A stretch of 64,000 nt of DNA from Phoenix dactylifera. Lineage: Eukaryota > Streptophyta > Magnoliopsida > Arecales > Arecaceae. Shown here one piece after another: positions 10,362 to 22,538 of the stretch (positions within the stretch are counted from its first letter, which is position 1; every line of letters begins with the position of its first letter). The notes beneath the pieces were generated by a model. It saw nothing but the letters and a program-made list of their open reading frames with translations, searched no databases and was not told where the DNA came from. A program made the translations under genes and the position numbers. The stretch lies in the NCBI RefSeq assembly GCF_009389715.1, contig NW_024067746.1, positions 46,001 to 110,000 of the forward strand, in the 5' to 3' direction.

Positions 10362-11276
10362 ATGCTCATCTTCCCCAACCCCTCAAAATCTCCTCTTTCC
10401 CCGGTCTATATCCGCCATCTCTTCCCAGCCTTCCTCCCCTCTAAACCCTTCTCTTCCTCGTCCTCCTCTTCTTTCCCCACTCCAACCACAGCCCCAACTC
10501 CCACCCCCGAAGAAGACCTCGCCGGCCTCATCCTTCAACAGAAGACCCCCTCCGCCGCCCTCGGCATCTTCCAATGGGCCGCCCGCATCCCCTCCTTCCC
10601 CGCCGCCTCCACCGCCCTCCTCCGCTCCTTCCTCTCCTCCGGTCGCCCCACTGCCGCCCTCCTCCTCCTCTCCGCCCTCCCCTCCCCTCCTGACGACACC
10701 ACCCTCGTCTCCCTCATCCGCGCCCTCCCCCGCGCCGGCAACCCCCGCGGCGCCTTCCGCATCCTCGACCTCCTCCGCCCCCACCGCTCCCCCTCCCTCC
10801 GCCTCCTCAACTCCGTCCTCACGCCCTCGTCCAGCACGACATCGACCTCGCCCGCGACTTCTTCCGCTGAAAAATGGCAGCTTTCGGCGTCCGCGGTGAC
10901 GAGCGCACCTTCGGCATCCTGATGAAGGGCAGGTGGGGCGGCGGGTGTTGAAGGAGATGGACAAATAAAGGAGTTCTTCCCAATGTGCACACCTACAATT
11001 CCTTGATCTCTGGGTTCTGTGATTCGGGGAAGCTCGGCTTGGCTATGGAGCTCTTTGAAGAGATGAGGATGGATGGCATCAGTCCAAATTTTGAAACTTT
11101 TGATACATTGATTCGAGGATTGTGCTTTGGAGGGAGGGTCGCAGATGGGTTGAAGGTTGTGAGCTTGATGGAAGAGGAGAGAGGAGGACATGGAGACAAA
11201 ATTAGTCCTTATAATAGTGTTCTATACGGGCTTTACAAGGAAGGCAGCATGGAAGAAGCCTTTGAGTTTCTTAACA
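10362..11276 (+). pseudogene. Truncated PPR-repeat gene fragment inside the copia block
   Basis: The frame from 10362 begins 'MLIFPNPSKSPLSPVYIRHL', a Ser/Pro-rich organelle-targeting type N-terminus, then helical PPR-like sequence with 'ALGIFQWAARIPSF' and 'TTLVSLIRALPRAGNPRGA'. Near 10825 the frame shifts; the shifted frame gives 'VQHDIDLARDFFR', a stop, then 'KMAAFGVRGDERTFGIL'. A segment appears to be missing before 10980, after which 'VHTYNSLISGFCDSGKL' and 'FETFDTLIRGLCFGGR' are canonical P-class PPR repeats. The gene stops abruptly near 11276, where copia sequence begins through a short shared 'acag'. Intact PPR proteins bind organellar RNA; this copy has a frameshift, a stop, a deletion and no 3' end, so it cannot work. 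Confidence 0.8.
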
Positions 11277-11636
11277 GGTCACATGTATTCTTGGAGGACT
11301 CACCTAAATGAGAGTTGTCGTGAGGCCGCGACTGTTAGAATTGGGCCGTTCTCTAATAACTCTCATGAGAATCAAGATTCAGCGCATGACCATAAATAGC
11401 ACTAACCCGCACCAAGTCTATATCAATACTATGTGTGTGGCATGTTAAAATCTGGTCCAAAGGGTCTAGTTCAAGACTTAGTTCACTATGATCCTTCAGG
11501 TTAGAGCTGTCAACACTAAGTGTAGGTTTAAGTCCGGAAGACACCTGCACCCATTGCATAGTATAAAGCTGCCCAAATTTTTCTATATATATATATATGT
11601 ATATGATTTTATAAAGTTTTGAAACTTGTGGGGGAC
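11274..11636 (+). mobile_element. copia 3' internal fragment (unit 0)
   Basis: Collinear with 20606-20971 and 46576-46940, the region just before LTR-B and LTR-C. It ends in the polypurine tract 'cttgtgggggac' before LTR-A. It shows that LTR-A is also the 3' LTR of an upstream, mostly replaced unit. Confidence 0.88.
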
Positions 11637-12228
11637 TGTTAGAATTTGAATGAATTTTGAAAAGTTTTAAAGAGGTGTAAATAAAAAGATTTGTAACCCC
11701 CAAATTTTTAAAAGAGTTGTTATAACCTTTAAGTATTTCAAATTCCATTTGGAAGTTTCAAAACTTTCCATTATCTTTCATTATGGCCTCAATGAGGCCA
11801 TAAGTATTCAACCGTTATGGTTGGATTACACAAGGCCTATAAAGGAGCCATTTCTTGCATCTAACAAAAATATAAACAAGAGTCTTCTTCTTGCTCTCAT
11901 TGTTTTCTCTCTACCACCATTCTCTCTTTTACAATTTTCTATTTTATTTTATATTTTGGGCAACCGATATAGACTAGGTAATCTGCTTACTACAGACGTG
12001 CACTGTAGATTAGGCCCGCTGTGAGCCGTTTGGGTTGTATCTTGGAGCCGTCGCTGACCGCCAATACCTGCACGTGGGGAGGCAACAACGGCTTTAGGAC
12101 AGTGCGTCTCTTGGCGTGCCTCTCACACCTCACAGGCCAGATATTTTCTTACCACTATTTTATTATAATTGTTAGATTTTCTTTTAATGTGATTTAAATA
12201 TTTAACAAAGCATCTTGCTAGATCAACA
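11637..12228 (+). repeat. copia LTR-A
   Basis: 592 bp, tgttagaa...gatcaaca. It serves both as the 3' end of the fragment before it and the 5' LTR of unit 1. Confidence 0.92.
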
Positions 12229-12394
12229 TTTTAAAGCCGTTGTCATATTGTTCCATCTATATGTTTATATATTCTGCAAGATGCATTGTTGAATACTGTT
12301 TTTGTTCATCTTTGATAGAAATCATTGTTGGATACACTTTAAATAATAATATATATATAGTTTAGCTTTAGATTCTCAATTTTAATATTAAACT

Positions 12395-13010
12395 GTTTAA
12401 TTTAAAAAAAAACAGCTTACTATTTTAATCAAAAAAAAACACAGTTTACTGTTTTAACAAAAAACAGTTTACTGTTTAATTAAAAAAAAACAGTTTACTG
12501 TTTTAATTAAAAAAAACAGTTTACCGTTTTAATAAAAAAAACAGTTTACTGTTTAATAGGAAAAAAAAACAGTATTATTGTTTAATCAAAGAAAACAATT
12601 TGCTGTTAAAAAAAACAGTTTACTGTTTAATAAAAAAATAGTTTACTGTTTAATCAAAGGAAACAATTTACTGTTAAAAAAAAAATAGTTTACTGTTTCA
12701 ACAAAAAACAGTTTACTGTTTTAACAAAAAATAGTTTACTGTTTAATTAAAAAAACAGTTTAATGTTTTAATAAAAAAATAGTTTACTGTTTAATAGAAA
12801 AAAACAGTTTACTGTTTAATCAAAGAAAACAATTTGCTGTTAAAAAAAACAGTTTACTGTTTTAATTAAAAAAACAGTTTATTGTTTTAATATGAAAAAT
12901 AGTTTACTGTTTTAATTAAGAAAATAGTTTACTGCTTTAAAAAAAAAACAGTTTACTATTTAATATAAAAAAAGTTTACTGTTCTAATTTTAAAAAAATA
13001 GTTTTGGTGA
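12395..13010 (+). repeat. Palindromic tandem repeat in the copia leader, unit 1
   Basis: About two dozen copies of a unit near 20-25 bp, built around the palindrome AACAGTTTACTGTT and separated by A-rich spacers (aaaaaa, taatt, atcaaa). It sits between the LTR and gag, so it is in the element's RNA leader. Spacing and some palindromes vary. Each unit could form a short hairpin or bind a dimeric protein; no function is known to me. Confidence 0.85.
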
Positions 13011-13225
13011 AGATATAAGTATTAAATCTAATTGGTGACATTGGGGTTGTTTTCCTTTACAATTATTAGTAAAGTTATTGTTACATAGTATATTATTAAG
13101 AGATACGCTTAGGAACATCTTGTTTAAATTTATTCATTAGTGACGTTATTGTTATTATTTTTTCTCACAGTTTAATACTCTACTGCCCTTTTTAAACTTT
13201 AAAAACTTAGAGTTTAAAATTTAGA

Positions 13226-15718
13226 ATGGCAAATATGGAAGAAGCTAATAGTATTAAGCCTGAAAAATTTAGTGGACAAAATTTTCGTAGGTGGCAAAGA
13301 CAACTTAAATATTGGTTGACTGTGTTAGGACTTGTATCTGCAATAGAGGAACCACGGTCTAATCAAGAGTTACCTTCACAAATGACTAATGAGCAAGTAG
13401 AGTACCACTGCTATAATAGAATACTTAGTGCTTTGTCTGACCATCTTTATGATGTGTATCATGCCACTATCTCAAGTGCAAAAGAACTTTGGGATGCTTT
13501 AGAGGCTGAATATGGGATGATAGATGCTGGCATTGATCGATTTATTGTCTCAAATTTTAATAGTTATAAAATGGTAGACAATAAACTAGTGGGAGATCAA
13601 ATTCATGAGTATCAAGAACTTCTGAGAGGAGTTGAGAAAAAGGGAACCAAATTTAGTGAAGATTTTAAAGTCTCATGTCTTATAGATAAGTTGCCATCAT
13701 CTTGGAATGATTTTGCTAGGACCCTTAGGCATAAACAAGGAGAGTTAATCTTAACCCAAGTCATAACTCTCTTAGAGTTGAGGAAAAATATAGAGCCAAT
13801 ACTAAGAAAGAGGATGAAAAGACTCCTAAGGTGAACTTAGTTGAAAATAATACTAAGAATTTTTACAAGAGAAATAATTTCCAACATAGGGGTAAGAACT
13901 TCAAGAAAAATAATAGGTTCCACAATCGTTCTAAAAACCAAAACTTCCAACATCGTAATAATAATAATAATAAAACATTCAAGGGCAAAGGAAGTGAGAA
14001 AAGGCTATGCTTTGTTTGTGGGAGAACTAATCACATGGCGAAAGATTGCTTCTTCAAGAAGACTGAGGAGTATAAGCCCAAGCCCAAGTCAAATCACTAT
14101 CAAAGAGATCCAAAGGCTCAAGTTTATATGTTGATGGATCAAGAGAATTCAGCCGAGCCATCCTTTAGGTATAACTTTAGTTCTTCTTCTATTAATTTTA
14201 CTTATGGAAATAAAGATTGGTGGTTAGATTCTGGAGCTAATGTACATATTTGTTTTGATCATGGTTATTTTAAAACTTATCAGAAATCAAGTGGAGGAAG
14301 TGTAACATTAGGTAATGACTTTGTTGCACGTATGCTTGGAGTTGGAGACATAGATTTGAAGATGACATCTGGAAAGATCTTAACTTTGAAAGGAGTGCGA
14401 CATGTTCCAGAAATCAAAAGAAATTTAGTTAGTGGGTCATCCTTAGTCCAACAAGGATACAAGGTTGTTATGGAATCCAATAAAGTTGTAATTTCAAAAA
14501 ATAATGTATTTGTTGGGAAAGGATTTATTAGTAAGGGGTTGTTTAAATTAAATGTACTTTCAGAAGTTAAAGTTATCTCTTCAAGTGTTTTCAATGTTGA
14601 ATCTTCTAATGTATGGCATGAACGATTGGGACATGTACACTTAAAGAAAATTAAAAGAATGATGGATCTAGACTTAGTCCCTAAGTCCAATCTAAACTTC
14701 AAACATAAATGTGAAGTGTGTGTACAAGCTAAACAACCTAAAAGGCCTTATAAGTCTGTAGAAAGAAACACTCAACTCTTAGAGCTCATACATAGTGATG
14801 TATGTGATTCGAACAGACCACCTACTAGAGCAGGAAATAAGTATTTTGTGACTTTTATAGACGATTGTTCGAAATTCTGCTATGTGTACTTAATAAAAAC
14901 TAAAGATGAGGTGTTTAATAAATTCTAGATTTATAAGACCGAAGTAGAGAATCAATTAGAAAGAAAAATTAAGAAACTCAGATCCGACAGAGGAGGCGAG
15001 TATACCCTTACTAATTTTAGCATCTTCTGTGAGGAATATGGAATAGTACATGAAATAACTCCGCCATACTCTCCTCAATCTAATGGAGTAGCTGAAAGAA
15101 AAAATAGAACTTTAATGGATATGGTTAATGCGATGTTGATAAGTTCTGGGCTACCTGAGATTTTGTAGGGAAAAGCAATTCTTACTGCATGTTTCATATT
15201 GAATAGAGTAACCGTAAAAGATAATGATAAGATCCCTTACGAAATTTGGAAGAAAAGAACACCTAATCTTAAAATCTTGAAAGTGTGGGGGTGTTTAGCA
15301 AAAGTAGCAATCCCTGAGCCTAAGCGAAAGAAGATAGGGCCTAAAACTATAGATGCTGTCTTTATAGGGTATGCTCAAAATAGTAGTGCCAATAGATTCT
15401 TAGTTATAAACTCTGAGATTAGTGAAATTTCAAACAACACAGTTATAGAATCTAGAGATGCTACCTATTTTGAAGATATATTTTCTTATAAAAATAAAAT
15501 TTCACAACAAGTAATAAATAAATCATCTACTAATGATAAACCTTCCACTAGTACAAATGCATCTAAGGAACGAGAAACACAATTAGAGTTAAGAAGGAGT
15601 AAAAGGTCTAGAATAGAAAAAAATTTTGGAGGCAAATTTTATACCTTTTTAACAGAAGGAGATCCTACTACCTATAAGGAAGCCATGTCTTCTTTAGATG
15701 CTCCATTTTGGAAGGAAG
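13226..15718 (+). pseudogene. copia unit 1: gag, protease and integrase part
   Basis: Starts MANMEEANSIKPEKFSGQNF and runs through a copia gag, then Asn/Lys-rich linker, zinc knuckle CFVCGRTNHMAKDC, protease 'WWLDSGANVHI', integrase zinc site 'HERLGHV' with 'CEVCVQAK', and the integrase core ('ELIHSDVCDS', 'FVTFIDD', 'NGVAERKNRTL'). Lesions: a one-base deletion near 13767 relative to unit 2 shifts the gag frame; a TAG at 14926-14928 (aag in unit 2) interrupts integrase; a second TAG at 15166-15168 replaces the Trp expected after 'GLPEIL' and is shared with unit 2. Near 15719 the frame is broken by a 3.1-kb solo LTR. A copia polyprotein normally makes capsid, protease, integrase, RT and RNase H for element mobility; this one cannot. 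Confidence 0.9.
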
Positions 15719-15723
15719 ATATA

Positions 15724-18700
15724 TGTCACGACCCCCGCCCCGTTCCCGGTGGGCCGCCGCGACGGTCCTAGGGTGCGGGTAGGCATAAGGCCACCAGCCA
15801 CCGCGTAGAACCCTACTACCTATCAATCATCAATAAATCTTGAAAAATTTGGCATGATGCATGCACAAAATGATCACTTTTCCTATAGTGACCTGTCAGG
15901 ATTATCTCAATACATACAACACACTACCTGTCAGACAGCAATCACATAATCCGTCACATAATGAACCTGGACAATATATATCAATGCATTATCTCAGGCA
16001 TATAACTCATCTGTATAAAAATCTGGTTTCCATTCCATCCATGGTCAAACCCATATCCACAACAGGATCTATGACTGTAACTATGCACTATATTCAATAG
16101 AAGGTTTATAATATACCAAAAGGTATAAACCTCTATCTACATTATACTATACTATACTATACTATGGAGCGGCACAGCTAGCAGGTAATCTCTAACCCTG
16201 CTCCTCTCTATACAATACCTGCCCTGCAATCAAAAATACCAAACTGGGGAGTGAGTATATAAATACTCAGTGAGTGGAGTAGAGAGTACTATGCACATGA
16301 GACCAGATATAATCATGGCTCGAGGTGAAATCTCAAGATCAATAACAAGATGAACATGATCTCAACATAGAGAATATGGAGTAAGTCATCAATATCACCA
16401 CAATCAATCTCAACTCATCTGAAGCATATATGGAATAATCAAGTAAACATATATGCTACTCATGAATATGCTCAACAGGTCATAGTACTGAATCATATAA
16501 ATCAGGTGTCAATAGGCTGAATCATCAACAAGACAGCTATCGGGAGGTGGGTTTTACGCCCCAGGCGAACCAGCAACAACTCTCTACTGCCATATGCATA
16601 CATCGAATATGACACCACACCAATATGTAAATCATCACTAGACAGCTATCGGGAGGTGGGTTTTACGCCCCAGGCGAACCAGCAACAACTCCCCACTGTC
16701 ACATGCATATGCAGGATAAGACACCATACTGATAATGTAAATGCTAGACAGCTGTCGGGAGGTGGGTTTTACGCCCCAGGCGAACCAGCAACAACTCCCT
16801 ACTGTCACATGCATATGCAGGATAAGACACCACACTAATCATGTAAATGCCGGCCAGTATCCAGAACAGAAATCCATCTCACATCTACATACTAAACGGC
16901 ACCTCACGGGAATTCTACATCCGCGGAAAGCCATACTGCACCTCGCGGGGTCTTACTATGCCCGGCGGCAAGCAGAATATAAGTCGTAGGACCGGCCGAT
17001 CCTACGCCTAGGGCCGTGTCCCCCCTAGGAAGGGACTGGGCTCCGCCCACCCAGAAGGCTACTATGTGCACAAAGGCCGATGTTCAACCCCATCGACTAT
17101 AGGTGTCCTGCAGATACTGTCAAGCCATGCATAAATGCCATAATGCACCCTCCCAATACTCTACTAAAAAGGAGTATAATCAAGATTACCACTCACTCGA
17201 TCATGACCCCATCATAAACTAACATCAGGGTTAGGAGTGAGGGTCAAGGAAGTGCAATACAACTCAATATACCACAAAAAAGGCTCTACAAATCTTTGAA
17301 ATGGAGGAAATGAAATCAATTTACAAAAGAAGTTATTTCACAATTTGGAACCAATTTAATTACTCATAAAAGAGTATAATCAAGCTACGACTCACAAGTC
17401 TTTAAAATAGAGGAAATGAAATCAATTTACAAAAGAAATCATTCCACAATTCGGAATCAATTTGATTACTCATCAACCCCTCGTAATTCCTCTCACTCAA
17501 ATGCATGTACAGAATAATCAAGCATGGAGAATCAAGATTATAGAGGAATCTACTACAATATCAATCAATATGCTCAAGTGGAATCAATTCACACTTGGCG
17601 ACATTCATGAAAATGAATTAAGGATGCTCATGATGCAAAGTACATGACTCCCACTCACCTGTCAATCTGGCACAGCCCTGATACGCCTCCAAAAATCTAC
17701 AGCAGGCAGTGGGAAACTTCTTCCTCTTGTTCCCTAGCTTCTTGCCCAACTGTGACATGCATTTACAATACATTTAGTCTTGTATCAAGAGCCATAATCT
17801 ACGTGCCAATTATAATATAGGGAACTTTAATTGATTCAACTCCTCCGTTCCCTAAATCTTTTCTTTTCTTTCTCTTTTTCTTTTTCTATTAATTAACCCA
17901 CCATTTATGTGTATTAGGGACTCCCTTGCATGAGTACAAGGTCTCTCTTAGCTTAATCTAGGCTTAATACCCTATTTTGGCATAAAATTTCTTATTTTCC
18001 CACCCGGATGAACAGTAACCCGGACCGATAGCCGGTTACTTCATCCCGGGTTTGATCCACTTTCCAAACTCCAGATTTGATGAAATTTTTACCTAACATT
18101 CTACACTCATAGGGGATTCTAAAGAGGTAAATGCATTGCTATCGGAGGTCGTTTGACCCCCTAAATAATTCGCCGAATTTGGGACTTCGACACAGTTTTT
18201 CCGTAGTGTCGGAAAAATTTGTCAAAATTCGATTCTTTCTCTTTTAACCACCTCTACAACCCTTATCTGACCCCTCTAGACTACATCCACCCTTTGTATA
18301 GCCTAATGTCATCAAAAGACTAGATAGAGATGGATATTTACCTTTTTCTTTTTGAAAATCGAGGTCCTTGCGTAGAGGAGAAGGAGATCTACACTTTTCC
18401 CTTCAGCTGGAAGTGCAACCGGGATCCCTTTCCCTCTCGAATTCCCTTCCTCTTCTTCTTTCTTCTTCTTCTTCTTCTTCTTCTCTTTTTCTTTCTTTCT
18501 TTCCTCTCTGTTTCACGCCTGAGACTCCCTCTCTCTCGGTTTCATTCCACCGACAGCACAACCCTCTAATTAAATCATATCAAAACACTATTCACCCTTT
18601 GTTTAATATTATTAAATTTCCATTTTGCCCCTAACACTTCAACATATCTACCGTTATGCCATTAACTTTTGATTCCTTCCAATTTTACCCTTACCACTTC

Positions 18701-18828
18701 AACGTATCTACAACTATGCCATTATCTTTTGATTCCTTCCAGTTTTACCCTTATATCAATTTTAAAGGACTATTCTATCCCTTTTTATATAAAAAATAAA
18801 ATAAAAAAAATATTTTGAGGTTATTACA
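15724..18828 (+). mobile_element. Solo LTR of a large gypsy-type element
   Basis: 3105 bp beginning 'tgtcacgacccccg' and ending 'ggttattaca', inserted between codons that are contiguous in unit 2. The target duplication is atata (15719-15723) against ctata (18829-18833); unit 2 shows the ancestral ctata. There is no coding region and no second LTR, so it is best read as a solo LTR left by recombination. The length and the tgtcacgacc start fit chromoviral LTRs. It contains a CTT microsatellite at about 18462-18484. Confidence 0.8.
16532..16845 (+). repeat. Three tandem copies of a ~103-bp unit in the solo LTR
   Basis: Each copy contains 'cgggaggtgggttttacgcc' followed by 'ccaggcgaaccagcaacaac'. 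The copies start near 16532, 16641 and 16744 and are well conserved. Confidence 0.85.
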
Positions 18829-20412
18829 CTATACAAAGTGAGATAGAGTCTATTATTCAAAATAACACTTGGGAGTTAACTAATTTACCTCTTGGAAATA
18901 AAGCTATTGGGTGTAAATGGGTGTTCAAGAAGAAGTTAAAACTTGATGGAACCATAGACAAGCACAAAGCCAGACTAGTGGCTAAAGGTTTTATACAAAA
19001 GGAAGGAATAGATTACTTTGATACATATTCACCGGTATCTAGGATAACTACGATTAGAATTTTAGTTGCCTTAGCATCAATGCATAATCTAGTGATTCAT
19101 CAAATGGATGTTAAGACTGCCTTTCTAAATGGAGACGTCGATGAAGAGATATATATAGAGCAACTTGAAGGTATTATAGTTAAAGGTGGCTGCAGTTGTC
19201 GATTCTGAGCGAATGGTTTTATGTGAAGAAGAGGTGGTCACTTTTATAAAGAATCTGATCCCGTTACGGTCAAGAACATAAGGTTTGTAGATTAGTTAAA
19301 TCCTTGTATAGTTTAAAACAAGCTCCTAAGCAATGGCATGAGAAGTTTGATAAGGTGATCTTAGAATATGACTTTAAGATTAATGAATACGATAAGTGTG
19401 TGTACTGCAAAGAGAGTAATGAAGAACATGTAATTTTATGTCTTTATGTTGATGATATATTAATATTTGGGACAAATTTGGAGATAGTAAATGATGTTAA
19501 GTCTTATCTTTCTAGAAAGTTTGACATGAATGATTTAGGAGAAGCCTATGTAATTTTAGGAATGAAGTTGGAAAGAACACTTAATGGAATTACTCTTAAT
19601 CAAACTAGTACAATAGAAATGATGTTAAAAAAGTTTAATTATTTTGATTGTAAACCTATATCAATACCATATGATCTAAATGTACATTTGAAGAAAAATA
19701 ATGGTGAACCAGTATCTCAATTGAAATACTCACAAATGATTGGATCATTGTTATACATAGCAAATAAAACTAGGCCTGATATAGTATATGCTGTTGGGAG
19801 ACTTAGTAGATATACTCATAATCCTAGCAAATATCATTGAGTTGCTTTAGAGAGAGTCTTTAAATATCTTAGAGGAACCATGGAATATTCATTGTGTTAT
19901 AAAGGACTTCCGAATGTAGTTGAAGGGTATAGTGATGCGAATTGGATATAGACAATACGAATGTGAAGTCCACTTCAGGGTATATTTTTCTTTTGGGTGG
20001 AGCAGCAATATCTTGGGGATCTAAGAAACAAACTATTATCTCTCGCAGTACTATGGATTCAGAACTTATAGCTTTAGATACAACTTGCTTTGAGGCTGAG
20101 TGGATTAAGAATTTGATGCTTGACATGCCTTTAGTTAATAAACCCATACCTGCCATTTCCACATATTGTGATAGTAAGGCAGTAATAGAGTTAGTAAGGC
20201 AAGCACATACCAATAAGAAAATGAATAGGCATTTGCAAGTGAGGTATAAATCAGTTAAAAGCCTATTGAATAATAATATTGTGTCTTTGGAATTTGTAAA
20301 GTTTGAGAAAAATATAGCTGATCAGTTGACCAAAGCTCTTTCTAAGAGAGCTATCATTGACTTGTCGAGGGGGATGGGCTTAAGCCCACAAGGGAGTCAC
20401 CTAGGGAGGTAA
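18829..20412 (+). pseudogene. copia unit 1: reverse transcriptase and RNase H part
   Basis: Continues the unit 1 polyprotein: 'GCKWVFKKKLKLDGTIDKHK', 'VIHQMDVKTAFLNGD', 'YSLKQAPKQWHEKF' and the catalytic 'LYVDDILIFG', then RNase H motifs '[20 protein letters not shown]' and '[10 protein letters not shown]'. Lesions: an 83-bp insertion at 19188-19270; a TGA at 19838-19840 in place of Trp after 'NPSKYH'; and an indel after 'SDANWI' near 19950 that shifts the frame. The TGA and the last indel are identical in unit 2. The final frame closes at 20412 and about 560 bp of non-coding 3' sequence leads to LTR-B. Confidence 0.9.
19188..19270 (+). other. 83-bp filler insertion in unit 1 RT
   Basis: Absent from unit 2. 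It begins ggctgcag and ends cgttacggt, and the three target bases ggt appear on both sides. It has no terminal repeats that I can see. Its source is unknown. Confidence 0.75.
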
Positions 20413-20971
20413 CCCAACCTTTGTGATTGGAGATCTCATGAAGAAGGTTCAATGGGTAGAAACAATCCATATTGCGTGACTCATTTCAGCACTACTTTTA
20501 AGGAGAGAGCCCCCTGCTCATCCCTATGGCAATAGTGCTTTGATATGTGACATTAAGGAAGGGTGTTACCCTGAATGAGCCCGAGGCAGGCATACTCCTG
20601 CAGGATACAGGTCACATGTATTCTTGGAGGACTCACCTAAATGAGAGTTGTCGTGAGGCCGCGACTGTGAGAATTGGGCCGTTCTCTAATAACTCTCATG
20701 AGAATCAAGATTCAGCGCATGGCCATAAATAGCACTAACCCGCACCAAGTCTATATAAATACTATGTATGTGGCATGTTAAAATCTGGTCCAAAGGGTCT
20801 AGTTCAAGACTTAGTTCACTATGATCCTTCAGGTTAGAACTGTCAACACTAAGTGTAGGTTCAAGTCCGGAAGACACCTGCACCCATTGCATAGTATAAA
20901 GTTGCCCAAATTTTTCTATATATATATATATATGTATATGATTTTATAAAGTTTTGAAACTTGTGGGGGAC
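20413..20971 (+). other. copia unit 1 non-coding 3' region
   Basis: Sequence between the RNase H stop and LTR-B, shared with 46383-46940. It contains a TA microsatellite near 20920-20940 and ends in the polypurine tract 'ttgtgggggac'. Confidence 0.8.
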
Positions 20972-21563
20972 TGTTGGAATTTAAATGAATTTTGAAAAGT
21001 TTTAAAGAGGTGTAAATAAAAAGATTTGTAACCCCCAAATTTTTAAAAGAGTTGTTATAACCTTTAAGTATTTCAAATTCCATTTGAAAGTTTCAAAACT
21101 TCCCATTATCTTTCATTATGGCCTTAATGAGGCCATAAGTATTCAACCGTTATGGTTGGATTACACAAGGCCTATAAAGGAGCCATTCCTTGCATCTAAC
21201 AAAAATGTATACAAGAGTCTTCTTCTTGCTCTCATTGTTTTCTCTCTACCACTATTCTCTCTTTTACAATTTTCTATTTTATTTTATATTTTGGGCAACC
21301 GATATAGACTAGGTAATCTGCTTACTACAGACGTGCACTGTAGATTAGGCCCGCTGTGAGCCGTTTGGGTTGTATCTTGGAGCCGTCGCTGACCGCCAAT
21401 ACATGCACGTGGGGAGGCAACAACGGCTTTAGGACAGTGCGTCTCTTGGCGTGCCTCTCACACCTCACAGGCCAGATATTTTCTTACCACTATTTTATTA
21501 TAAATGTTAGATTTTATTTTAATGTGATTTAAATATTTAACAAAGCATCTTGCTAAATCAACA
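20972..21563 (+). repeat. copia LTR-B (shared by units 1 and 2)
   Basis: 592 bp, tgttggaa...aatcaaca. It is directly followed by the leader of unit 2 with no target duplication between the units, which is the sign of a tandem array and not of two separate insertions. Confidence 0.92.
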
Positions 21564-21724
21564 TTCTAAAGCCGTTGTCATATTGTTCCATCTATATGTT
21601 TATATATTCTCAAGATGCATTGTTGAATACTGTTTTTGTTCATCTTTGATAGAAATCATTGTTGGATACACTTTAAATAATAATATATATATATAGTTTA
21701 GCTTTAGATTCTCAATTTTAATAT

Positions 21725-22320
21725 TAAACTGTTTAATTTAAAAAAAACAGCTTACTGTTTTAATCAAAAAAAACACAGTTTACTGTTTTAACAAAAAACA
21801 GTTTACTGTTTAATTAAAAAAAACAGTTTACTGTTTTAATTTAAAAAAATAGTTTACCGTTTTAATAAAAAAAACAGTTTACTGTTTAATAAGGAAAAAA
21901 AACAGTTTACTGTTTAATCAAAGAAAACAATTTGCTGTTAAAAAAAACAGTTTACTGTTTAATCAAAGGAAACAATTTACTGTTAAAAAAAAAAATAGTT
22001 TACTGTTTCAACAAAAAACAGTTTACTGTTTTAACAAAAAATAGTTTACTGTTTAATTAAAAAAATAGTTTACTGTTTTAATAAAAAAAACAGTTTACTG
22101 TTTAATAGAAAAAAACAGTTTACTGTTTAATCAAAGAAAACAATTTGCTGTTAAAAAAAAAACAGTTTACTGTTTTAATTAAAAAAACAGTTTATTGTTT
22201 TAATATAAAAAATAGTTTACTGTTTTAATTAAGAAAATAGTTTATTGCTTTAAAAAAAAAACAGTTTACTATTTAATATAAAAAAAGTTTACTGTTCTAA
22301 TTTTAAAAAAATAGTTTTGG
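21725..22320 (+). repeat. Palindromic tandem repeat in the copia leader, unit 2
   Basis: Same AACAGTTTACTGTT array as in unit 1. It lacks one 'aaaaaatagtttactgttt' repeat region present in unit 1 and differs in A-tract lengths, so the array changes copy number. Confidence 0.85.
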
Positions 22321-22538
22321 TGAAGATATAAGTATTAAATCTAATTGGTGACATTGGGGTTGTTTTCCTTTACAATTATTAGTAAAGTTATTGTTACATA
22401 GTATATTATTAAGAGATACGCTTAGGAACATCTTGTTTAAATTTATTCATTAGTGACGTTATTGTTATTATTTTTTCTCACAGTTTAATACTCTACTACC
22501 CTTTTTAAACTTTAAAAACTTAGAGTTTAAAATTTAGA

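Noticed and set aside
10383..10964. Long Gly/Glu-rich minus-strand frames over the PPR fragment
   Set aside because: GC-rich antisense shadows of the plus-strand PPR sequence.
12395..13010. Regular short palindromes with spacers, superficially like a CRISPR array
   Set aside because: Spacers are A-rich and near-identical, the host is a plant and the array lies in a copia leader.
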